In this document: positions 56,890 through 64,000 of the stretch, in pieces | Numbering within the stretch: the first letter of the stretch is position 1 | Layout of the letters: each line of letters starts with the position of its first letter | DNA from: Candidimonas humi | Lineage (GTDB): Bacteria > Pseudomonadota > Gammaproteobacteria > Burkholderiales > Burkholderiaceae_B | Assembly: GCF_019166065.1 (NCBI RefSeq) | Contig: NZ_JAHTBN010000001.1 | Span: 682,001-746,000, forward strand | Direction of reading: 5' to 3' | Length of the DNA stretch: 64,000 nt | The notes under the pieces: model-generated | Told to the model about the DNA's origin: nothing | The model's database searches: none | Seen by the model: the letters and a program-made list of their open reading frames with translations, nothing else | Translations under genes and position numbers: made by a program

Positions 56890-58065
56890 ATGACCGCCGA
56901 TTACCCTTCGCTGCACGCCAACTGGAACTATCCCACCGCAATCAAGGCGGGGCCCGGCCGTATCGCCGAATTGCCCGCGCTGTGCGCCGCGCAAGGCATG
57001 CGCCGCCCGCTGCTGGTGACCGACCCGGGGCTCGCGCCGCAGCCCATGGTGGGCCTGGCGCTGCAAGGCTGCCACGAGGCGGGCCTGGAAGGCGCGCTGT
57101 TCTCGGCCATCAAGAGCAACCCCACCGGCGGCAATGTCGAGGACGGTGTGCGGGCCTACAGGCAAGGCGGCCACGACGGCGTGATCGCTTTCGGCGGCGG
57201 CTCGGCGCTGGACGCGGCCAAGGCGATCGCCCTGCTGGCCGGCCAGAGCCGCCCGCTGTGGGACTTCGAAGACATAGGCGAGAACTACCTGCGCGCCGAC
57301 GCTGCGGCGATAGCACCGGTCGTGGCCGTGCCGACCACTGCCGGCACCGGCTCCGAGGTGGGGCGCGCCTCAGTCATCACCGACGAACAGGCACACGTCA
57401 AGCGCATCATCTTCCACCCGCGCATGCTGCCGGGCGCAGTCATACTCGACGCCGAGCTGTGCGCAGGCCTGCCGGCCATGCTGACCGCGGCCACGGGCAT
57501 GGATGCCCTGTCGCACAATCTCGAAGCGCTGTGCTCGCCCATGCACCACCCGATGGCGCACGGCATCGCGATCGAAGGCATACGCCTGGTGCAGCGCTAC
57601 CTGCCGGACGCGGTGCGCGACGGCTCGGACATCGAGGCGCGCCATCATATGCTGGTGGCCTCCAGCATGGGCGCCACCGCCTTCCAGAAAGGCCTGGGCG
57701 CCATGCACGCGCTGGCCCACCCCCTGGGCGCGCTATACGACGCCCATCATGGCATGCTCAACGCCATACTCATGCCCTACGTGCTCAAGGCCAACCGTGC
57801 TGCCATCGAGCATCGCATTGCCGCGCTGGCGCGCTACATGGACTTGCCCGCCGCCAGTTTCGACGGCTTCCTGCAATGGGTGCTGGACCTGCGTGCCTCG
57901 ATAGGCATTCCCCACAGCCTGGCCGAAATCGGCATTCCCGCCGGGCGCTGCGCCGAGATAGGCGTAATGGCGGCAGCCGACGGCTCGGCCGCCACCAACC
58001 CCATCCCCTATAGCCCCGAACAATATGCGCATATCCTGGAGCACGCCCTGGCCGGAACACTCTGA
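56890..58065 (+). CDS. Iron-containing alcohol dehydrogenase
   Basis: This group III alcohol dehydrogenase of 391 residues carries FGGGSALDAAKA for the nucleotide and TTAGTGSEVGRASVIT in the middle. GMDALSHNLEA and GAMHALAHPLGALYDAHHGMLNA contain the aspartate and histidine metal ligands. It starts 14 bases after the aldehyde dehydrogenase, so the three genes form one unit. The order suggests oxidation of a gamma-glutamyl amino alcohol to its aldehyde before the dehydrogenase step. The 246 bases that follow contain only a GCACGGG/CCCGTGC inverted repeat (58215-58234). Confidence 0.92.
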   Translation: MTADYPSLHANWNYPTAIKAGPGRIAELPALCAAQGMRRPLLVTDPGLAPQPMVGLALQGCHEAGLEGALFSAIKSNPTGGNVEDGVRAYRQGGHDGVIAFGGGSALDAAKAIALLAGQSRPLWDFEDIGENYLRADAAAIAPVVAVPTTAGTGSEVGRASVITDEQAHVKRIIFHPRMLPGAVILDAELCAGLPAMLTAATGMDALSHNLEALCSPMHHPMAHGIAIEGIRLVQRYLPDAVRDGSDIEARHHMLVASSMGATAFQKGLGAMHALAHPLGALYDAHHGMLNAILMPYVLKANRAAIEHRIAALARYMDLPAASFDGFLQWVLDLRASIGIPHSLAEIGIPAGRCAEIGVMAAADGSAATNPIPYSPEQYAHILEHALAGTL

Positions 58066-58311
58066 GCCATTGGGCAAGACACGGTCCCCAGCGGATACCG
58101 CGGGCCGAGGCTGCACGGCGGCGGCCTTTGCCGGGCTGCCGCAAATCTTGCTTGCAGATTTTCACAATATGCCGGATGCGGTTCCCGCGCCGATATGGCG
58201 CCGTTTACAGGCCATGCACGGGCGACGCCCCGTGCGAGTGAGGTCCTGCAGGCCCCCAGCATCGCACCGCTGCAGGTAAAGTAGCGAAGCCGAAACAAAA
58301 TACCGCCAGCC

Positions 58312-61083
58312 ATGCCCCGATCCAGGTCCAGATCCATGCCCGCCGCAACCGTCCGGATGCCGTGGCTCGCATGGACGAACCGGATCGCCCGAGGCATGGC
58401 CGCCACGGCCTGCGTGCTGCTGGCCGGCCCGGTCGCGGCCATGGCGGCCACGGCAGCCCCCGCCCCTGCAGCAACGCCGGCAGCCTCCGGGCCACGCTAT
58501 GCGCTGTGCGATACCTATTGCGCGCTGGTCGACGAGCATGGCGCGCTGGTCTCGAGGCGCCTGTACGAACACGTAGAGTCGTTCGACGGGCCGGTGGCGC
58601 TCTATACCTACCAGGGGCGCAGCGGCGCCATCGATGCCGACGGCCATACCCTCGTGCCGCCCGTCTATAAAACGCTGTATGTCGTGCAGGACCAACCGTT
58701 CTTGCTCGCCGAGGCCGATATGCCGGCCGGCGCAACTGCGGCGTCGTCGCCCGCACCGGTCAAGGACGACGATAGCGCCGAGCGCAGCAATGCCAGCAGC
58801 GGTAGCGGTAGCGACGGTAGCAGTAGCAGTAGCAGTAGCAGTAGCAGTAGCGATGGTAAGGTCGTAGCGCCCGCGCCGCCAAGGCCCGTCGCGGAATATG
58901 TTCTTTATGATTTCCACGGCCGCGTGGTGCTGGCGCGCAACGGCAATATGGTGGGCGCATGGCAGGGCCACCCTTATTACCACGACTGCCCGAGCCCCGA
59001 CGCGCCCGCCTCGGCCTGCAGCTACGTGTTCGTCGACGGCCATGGCAAGCCTGCGCTGCGGCTGGCCTACTTTTTGCCGGTCGACGACACCCTGGCGCCC
59101 GCCTCGCGCGACGGCAAGCATTTCGGCTATATCGGACCGAAGCTGGAATTCGTGGTCGCGCCCACCTATGCCGGCGCAAATCCGTTCGAGGGCAACTATG
59201 CCAGGATCTCGACCACGCAAGGCGCCGGCCTGATAGACCGCTGGGGCCGCGTGATCGCCCCACCCGGGCGCTACGCGGGGATCTACCCGGACGGGGACAG
59301 CCTGCTCATTACCGCCTTCCCATCCGGCGAACGCCATTGCGCCCACTATCTGCGCGACGACGGATCGCGCGTGCCGCTACCCGCCGGCCTGTGCCCCTAT
59401 GACGCAGGCCGCAGCCGCGCGCTGGGCTACGCCCTGGTCACGGGACCGCAAGGCCTGGGCGCCGTGGACATCTCCGGGCGCCTGCTCATTGCTGCGACCC
59501 ATACTCGCCTGCTGCCACTGGATGCCGGCCATCTCGCCTACTCGGACTCCGACTCCGGCAATACCGCCCCGCGCTATGGCGTGCTGGACACCTTGGGCAA
59601 GCCGACGCTGGCCATGCGATACCTGGACATCAAGGCCGGCCCCGCCGGCACGCTCATCGTCCGCGACAGTTCCGGCTGGGGGCTGGCAAACCCGGCAGGC
59701 AAATGGCTGGTGCCGCCGCAATACGCGGACGTGCGCGTGCTGTCGCCGCAATTGCTGTCGTTCAAGGTAGCGGCCCATGACGGACACGGCGCAATCCAAG
59801 TGCTGTTCAGACCCGACGGCACGCGCCTGCCCGACACCAGCCTGTACGAACCGGAGGGCGTGCGAGAGCTCGGCAATCGGCAGTTCGCATGGAAGATCTA
59901 CGGCCCCGACAGGCAGACCGGACTGATAGGCACCGACGGCCATCTGATCGTTCCGTTGCAGCGATTCTCCGGCGACCCGCGGCCCCTGGGGGATGGATGG
60001 TGGCTCATACATCGCGACACCCCGCAAGGCGCGCAGGACCAGGTATATGACGCCCATGGCGCACGCGTGACGGAGCTGGCGCCTTATACATCGATCTCGC
60101 CCTTCGTACATGGCGCGGCCACGGCGCGCACCCACGATGGCGACGCAGTGCTGATCGATCGCGGCGGGCATGTGCTGGCGAGCTACGCCGCGCTGTTTCC
60201 GCTGTACACCGATGCCGCCCGGGGCGACGCCGTGATCGAACAGACCCTGGACCGCTGCTACGTCGCCGACCCGGCAGCCGAACCCGCTCCAGCCGCAGCG
60301 CAGGATGCCGCGGACCACGCGATCTGCGCCGACCCGGCGCTGCGCGCACTGTCGCGCGCCACGGAAAAAGCCTATTACGGCGCGCAGTCCGGCCCCTGCG
60401 TGCCGCAGGATTTCATGGCGCTGCGCCGGCCGTACGACAAGGAACTGGCGCAATGCCGCGACAGCGCCTGCCTGGAACACGCCATGCGCGCTTTCCAGGC
60501 GCGCCTGGCCGACACGGCCCGGCAATGCGCCCAGTCTCCTGCAACGCTGAAATGGCTGGACCGCCCGGTGGAGCCCGCGCTGCGCGTACGCTTGCGGCGC
60601 CTGATCGTACAGCACGGCAAGAATTTCGAAGCGGACCCCGGTTCGGAAACGGACAACAGCCCGGAAGAGAACAAGCCGGAAGAAGACGGGCTTGTATTCC
60701 ATGCCTTGAGCCTGGACGGCCGCGCAGCAGTCCTCGCCGTCCAGCAAAATGATGCGCACAACGCTCCCTTCTGGCTGCTATTGCGCGACCGGCCCGGCAA
60801 GGGCGAGCCGCCGCAATGGCGTATCGTGCTGGAAAACTACGGCGGCTACCTGCGGCCGCTGGAAGGCACCGACGCCGTCCACAATGGGCTGCCCGTGCTG
60901 CGCACCCAGCAGCACGTAAGCTGCTGCGAACACCAGGTGGATTATTACGCCTACGACGGGCGACGCTATGCACCCAGCCTGCAATGCACCCAGCTTTACG
61001 ATGGGGACAGCCCGGTGTTGCTGTGCGGCGACGCGGCCCCGGCAGGCCCCGATTCTGCAGCAGCGCAAGAACAAGAAAACTGA
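58312..61083 (+). CDS. Large exported WG-repeat protein with LprI-like segment
   Basis: I do not recognise this 923-residue protein as a named one. A signal peptide is likely (RIARGMAATACVLLAGPVAAMA, cleavage near residue 45). From about residue 60 to 640 there are many short repeats of the WG type (G-x-I-D-x-x-G-x-x-L-x-P-P-x-Y-x-x). A serine run (residues 170-180) is encoded by a hexamer tract. Around residues 663-745 a cysteine-bearing stretch (AICADPALRALSRATEKAY, then CRDSACLEHAMRAF) resembles LprI/YecT lysozyme-inhibitor modules. The C-terminal 150 residues have no clear family. It lies eight bases before the next exported protein gene, so the two are one unit. Confidence 0.72.
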   Translation: MPRSRSRSMPAATVRMPWLAWTNRIARGMAATACVLLAGPVAAMAATAAPAPAATPAASGPRYALCDTYCALVDEHGALVSRRLYEHVESFDGPVALYTYQGRSGAIDADGHTLVPPVYKTLYVVQDQPFLLAEADMPAGATAASSPAPVKDDDSAERSNASSGSGSDGSSSSSSSSSSSDGKVVAPAPPRPVAEYVLYDFHGRVVLARNGNMVGAWQGHPYYHDCPSPDAPASACSYVFVDGHGKPALRLAYFLPVDDTLAPASRDGKHFGYIGPKLEFVVAPTYAGANPFEGNYARISTTQGAGLIDRWGRVIAPPGRYAGIYPDGDSLLITAFPSGERHCAHYLRDDGSRVPLPAGLCPYDAGRSRALGYALVTGPQGLGAVDISGRLLIAATHTRLLPLDAGHLAYSDSDSGNTAPRYGVLDTLGKPTLAMRYLDIKAGPAGTLIVRDSSGWGLANPAGKWLVPPQYADVRVLSPQLLSFKVAAHDGHGAIQVLFRPDGTRLPDTSLYEPEGVRELGNRQFAWKIYGPDRQTGLIGTDGHLIVPLQRFSGDPRPLGDGWWLIHRDTPQGAQDQVYDAHGARVTELAPYTSISPFVHGAATARTHDGDAVLIDRGGHVLASYAALFPLYTDAARGDAVIEQTLDRCYVADPAAEPAPAAAQDAADHAICADPALRALSRATEKAYYGAQSGPCVPQDFMALRRPYDKELAQCRDSACLEHAMRAFQARLADTARQCAQSPATLKWLDRPVEPALRVRLRRLIVQHGKNFEADPGSETDNSPEENKPEEDGLVFHALSLDGRAAVLAVQQNDAHNAPFWLLLRDRPGKGEPPQWRIVLENYGGYLRPLEGTDAVHNGLPVLRTQQHVSCCEHQVDYYAYDGRRYAPSLQCTQLYDGDSPVLLCGDAAPAGPDSAAAQEQEN
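58819..58851 (+). repeat. In-frame AGCAGT hexamer tract encoding serines
   Basis: Five AGCAGT units plus AGC within the WG-repeat gene encode alternating Ser codons. The six-base unit keeps the reading frame at any copy number, so slippage would change only the serine linker length. Confidence 0.85.
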
Positions 61084-61091
61084 CTCCGACC

Positions 61092-63260
61092 ATGCCCCGA
61101 TACTCCTTACACTCAACATACCCGGCAAGCCTGCTGTTTCGGCCTGCCCCGCCGCATCAACCGCTACGGCCGCGCATCGCCGCGGCCCTGCTCTGCGTCC
61201 CGCTCCTGGCGGGCAAGGCCTTCGCGGCCCCGCCAACCCCATCGTCTCCTGCAGCCGCCCCCCAGCCTGCCGCCCAACACGAGGCCGTACCCGCAGCCGC
61301 CTCCGGGCCCCGGGCTGCTCCCGAGCCCGACGCCCCGCCCGGCGGAGCCCCGGCAGGCACGGCTGCCGCGACCGAACAATCCGCCTTCCGGCAGGCGCTG
61401 CGGCAAGCCGGCGAAGCGGCGCGAGCCGGCAACTTCGATGCTGCCGCGACATCGGCGCAACAGGCTTACGCCTTGGCGGCCAATCCCTATGAGCGCATCA
61501 GGGCGGCCGACTGGTATGCATCGATGCGCGAAGAACAGGGGCGCTACGACCCAGCGCGCGGCGCCCTGCACACGATCCGCCCGCTGATCCGCTGTGTATA
61601 CGGATCGCACGACATGGCGCGCTCGATGGCACAAGAGGCGCGCCTGGCCTTCCTGCAGAACCGGCGCACCGAGGCTTATGCCCTGCTCGCCGAGATACGC
61701 GACATGCCGCTATCCGCGCCCGCCGTGACCTGGGGCCAGACGGATCGGGACGACTGGATACCCGAAGGCCGCCAGGCGCGGCTGTACTACAGGCTTGCGG
61801 GGATGAGCTTCCCCGGCGCGGCCGGCGGCCTGATGCGCGAGGAATACAAGACGACGGACGATCCCTCGGACTCGTCCACGCTGATCTACACGCCTATCGC
61901 GCCGCAAGGCCCGCTGCAAGACATGAAAGTGCGGCTGCGGGTGGGGTCGCGCGATCGCCACGGGACCACGGTGGCACAAGCGCTCGCGCATGAGCTGTCC
62001 TACGAACGCGAACTCTACGGCCGCAAGCCGCACGGGCATGAGGCCGGGGAAGCGCCCAAGCCGGATGCCGTTCCCGTCGAATTCGCGCCTGCCGGCAGCA
62101 CGCACGCCTCGGGAGCCGTCAATATTGCCGACGAGCACGGCGGCCAGGAAGTGCATGGAGTCTGGATCGCCCGCAAAGGCGCCTGGCAGATCATCGTACG
62201 CGCAAGCTGGGCGCCGCAGCGCCAGGCCGCCGCGGCCAAAGCTCTGCGGGCATTGTTCGCGGACATAGGCTGGAACGCGCACCAGGCGCGGTATCGCGGG
62301 CAAACACCGCAAACCCGGGCACTGAACCAGAGGTTCGACACCGCGCTGGCGAATCAGCAATGGACCGAGGCGGCCGCCCTCGCCAAGCGCCTGCTGCCCA
62401 CCACCCTGTTTCCCAACCGCCAGGCGCGCCTGTATACCGCCATGGGGATAGCTGCCGCACGCAGCGGCAGCCCGGCGCGGGCCATGCCGCTGCTGCGCAA
62501 GGCGTTCGGCAAATGGCGCTACAGCAAGCTGGGCTACGGCTCGGAATCCTTGTTCGACACTTTGCTGCTGTATGCGGCCGATACCGCGTTTCGCGCCGGC
62601 GATACGCGCCAGGCCGTAACCTGGCTCAACGCCCATAACCGCGACCTGCCCGATCCCAATTGGAAGCTGGATACGGCCAGTGGCGCGTTGCTCTACCTGC
62701 CCATGAACCTGAACCTGCCCGCACGCCTGGGCGACTTCATGCTCGTGAACCATGACCGCAATCTCGCCCGCTACGTACGCCTGCATCCGGACCAGGCCAT
62801 CGGCGTCACCTTGATGAAGCCCGCGCCCGGCAAGGATCCCGAAGACATGGAAGATCTGCTGCGCAACTGGATGACGCACAAGATGGAACTGCAGGTCGGC
62901 AAGGCGACGGAGCTTTCCTACCCGCAAGCGACCCGCGGGGATGCGCACGGCCGCATGCTGCAGTTCACGGTGGCCAGGCCGGACGCAAGCCGCAGCGGCG
63001 TGATCAATATCGGCACGGACGCCCTGCCGCCCACGGGGCAACGGCTCATGACATTCTGGCTGTCGCGCGTGGCGGACAGGGAAATCGTACTGCGCACCGA
63101 AACCGCAGCCGGCGATACGGCTGCGCTGGCCGCCGCCGGCAAGGCCGCCGCGAGCTTCCCGTGGCCGGTTGCAGCCAGCTCGGCGCCACCGGCCGCCGGA
63201 GACCCCTGGGCATTGAGCTGCGCCGTCCCGGCCATGGCTGCCACGCCCAAACTGCCGTGA
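61092..63260 (+). CDS. Large exported protein of unknown function (TPR-like)
   Basis: No family is recognised for this 722-residue protein. A signal peptide is likely (RIAAALLCVPLLAGKAFA, cleavage near residue 45). An Ala/Pro-rich linker follows to about residue 100. Helical TPR-like stretches are seen near residues 110-180 (AARAGNFDAAATSAQQAYALA, then YDPARGALHTIR) and 440-480. The middle (about residues 290-400) and the end (about 550-700) look like beta-rich domains with few hydrophobic segments. The start ATG at 61092 is eight bases after the stop of the WG-repeat gene. The two proteins begin alike (MPRS and MPRY), and both are exported, so they may act together. Confidence 0.68.
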   Translation: MPRYSLHSTYPASLLFRPAPPHQPLRPRIAAALLCVPLLAGKAFAAPPTPSSPAAAPQPAAQHEAVPAAASGPRAAPEPDAPPGGAPAGTAAATEQSAFRQALRQAGEAARAGNFDAAATSAQQAYALAANPYERIRAADWYASMREEQGRYDPARGALHTIRPLIRCVYGSHDMARSMAQEARLAFLQNRRTEAYALLAEIRDMPLSAPAVTWGQTDRDDWIPEGRQARLYYRLAGMSFPGAAGGLMREEYKTTDDPSDSSTLIYTPIAPQGPLQDMKVRLRVGSRDRHGTTVAQALAHELSYERELYGRKPHGHEAGEAPKPDAVPVEFAPAGSTHASGAVNIADEHGGQEVHGVWIARKGAWQIIVRASWAPQRQAAAAKALRALFADIGWNAHQARYRGQTPQTRALNQRFDTALANQQWTEAAALAKRLLPTTLFPNRQARLYTAMGIAAARSGSPARAMPLLRKAFGKWRYSKLGYGSESLFDTLLLYAADTAFRAGDTRQAVTWLNAHNRDLPDPNWKLDTASGALLYLPMNLNLPARLGDFMLVNHDRNLARYVRLHPDQAIGVTLMKPAPGKDPEDMEDLLRNWMTHKMELQVGKATELSYPQATRGDAHGRMLQFTVARPDASRSGVINIGTDALPPTGQRLMTFWLSRVADREIVLRTETAAGDTAALAAAGKAAASFPWPVAASSAPPAAGDPWALSCAVPAMAATPKLP

Positions 63261-63335
63261 AGGGCGCGCGGACTCATGCAGCACATCGATAGCACTGGCC
63301 CGAGCCGGCGCCATGCTCTCGATTGCGGCCCCGTA

Positions 63336-64000
63336 TCAGGGCAAGACGCAGCCGGGGCTCTCGGGCGCGGGGCCGTGGGGTTCCTCGGGCTGCGCCAGTA
63401 ATTCGTGCAGTTGCGCCTTTTCGTCCGCCGACAGCAGGCCGGTCTGCGCCCCCGCATCCAGCAGCAGCCTGGCGCTGCGCTGCTCGTGCGACAACACGGC
63501 TTCTTCCAGGGGAGTCTTGCCTTGGGAGTCGCGCGCATCGATGTATGCGCCATGCTCCACCAGCATGGACAGGAACGGCGCAATGCGCGGCGAATCCGGC
63601 ACATCCGACGCGTAACTCATCAAAGCCTGCACCGGCGCCGTGCCCGGATACGGATCGGGGCCATTGACGATGGCATCCACCGGCATATGCCGGGTCTCGA
63701 TCAGCCATTTGCCGACCGTCAGCGCGGCGCCGCGGGCGGCCGCAACCAGCAAAGTGTCGTTCTGCGCCAGCAAGGGACCGCGGACGGACAAGGGCACGCC
63801 CTTGGCCGCCAGATACTGCACCAGGTCGAGATGATCGAGCCGCGCCGCCATCCACAACGCTTCCTTGCGCGCACCTTCGTCGCTGACGGGAAACAGGATA
63901 TCCACCAGGGCCAGGTCGTGGCGCGCCACGGCGACGCCGAGCGCATTCAGGCCGGGCAGGAAATCCCCTTCGCAAGTACGCAGATCCATGGCTTCGCGCC
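63336..64000 (-). CDS. Ankyrin-repeat protein, 5' end uncertain at window edge
   Basis: The frame is open from the window end, and the first visible methionine is at 63989. At least four ankyrin units are visible: LGVAVARHDLALVDILF, ALWMAARLDHLDLVQYLAAKG, TLLVAAARGAALTVGKWLI and TPLEEAVLSHEQRSARLLLDAGAQ. No signal peptide or membrane segment is seen in the visible part. It converges on the exported-protein pair, with 75 bases between stops. The upstream codons are in frame, so the protein may be longer than shown. Confidence 0.75.
   Translation of the reverse strand, partial: REAMDLRTCEGDFLPGLNALGVAVARHDLALVDILFPVSDEGARKEALWMAARLDHLDLVQYLAAKGVPLSVRGPLLAQNDTLLVAAARGAALTVGKWLIETRHMPVDAIVNGPDPYPGTAPVQALMSYASDVPDSPRIAPFLSMLVEHGAYIDARDSQGKTPLEEAVLSHEQRSARLLLDAGAQTGLLSADEKAQLHELLAQPEEPHGPAPESPGCVLP

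Overview
The window is high-GC, densely coded bacterial chromosome, almost certainly from a betaproteobacterium of the family Alcaligenaceae (Bordetella/Achromobacter-like). The main evidence is the gene order gyrA-serC-pheA-hisC-tyrA-aroA-cmk-rpsA-ihfB-lapA-lapB-rfaE-rfaD-comEA-cysM and the short Bordetella-type OmpA. This placement rests on recognition and gene order, not on a database search. No phage, insertion sequence, CRISPR array, rRNA or tRNA gene was seen.

Left part (1-18.3 kb): the window opens inside an Fnr-type oxygen regulator, convergent with isocitrate lyase (aceA). An AT-rich divergent control region separates aceA from queF. A minus-strand housekeeping run follows (acpS, nagZ, uvrC, pgsA). 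Next is a phenylacetate degradation operon, transcribed leftward as paaA-B-C-D-E-N-G-I-K, with its repressor gene paaX divergent on the plus strand. The paaA promoter carries a perfect FNR-type box overlapping a good -35. The paaA-paaX gap holds two copies of a structured repeat plus a 52-bp tandem array.

Middle part (18.3-34.6 kb): orn, an M48 metalloprotease, rsgA, a small membrane protein behind two LexA-like boxes, rplS, a Nudix hydrolase, a 1-Cys peroxiredoxin, a long acyl-CoA dehydrogenase, a divergent MocR regulator/EamA exporter pair, three more copies of the structured repeat, etfA/etfB, a histone-deacetylase-like hydrolase divergent from mltB, and cysM.

Right-centre (34.7-50.5 kb): a long leftward series runs from gyrA through serine, aromatic amino acid and histidine-type aminotransferase genes, CMP kinase, ribosomal protein S1 and IHF-beta. 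After a strong terminator, a second unit covers LPS assembly (lapA, lapB, rfaE, rfaD) and ends with a ComEA-like protein and cysM. Many of these genes overlap by 1-8 bases.

Right part (50.9-64 kb): ompA, ubiG, a HAD phosphatase (gph or mupP) and a hisN-like phosphatase lead to a glutamine-synthetase-like / aldehyde dehydrogenase / iron alcohol dehydrogenase trio that looks like a gamma-glutamylated amino-alcohol pathway. The last 6 kb is accessory: two large uncharacterised exported proteins in tandem, then an ankyrin-repeat protein cut by the window edge.

The strongest candidates for undescribed biology are (1) the LexA-box-controlled 65-residue membrane protein at 21.4-21.8 kb and (2) the five-copy, roughly 97-bp repeat. 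Every arm substitution in that repeat keeps a 16-bp stem pairable as RNA.
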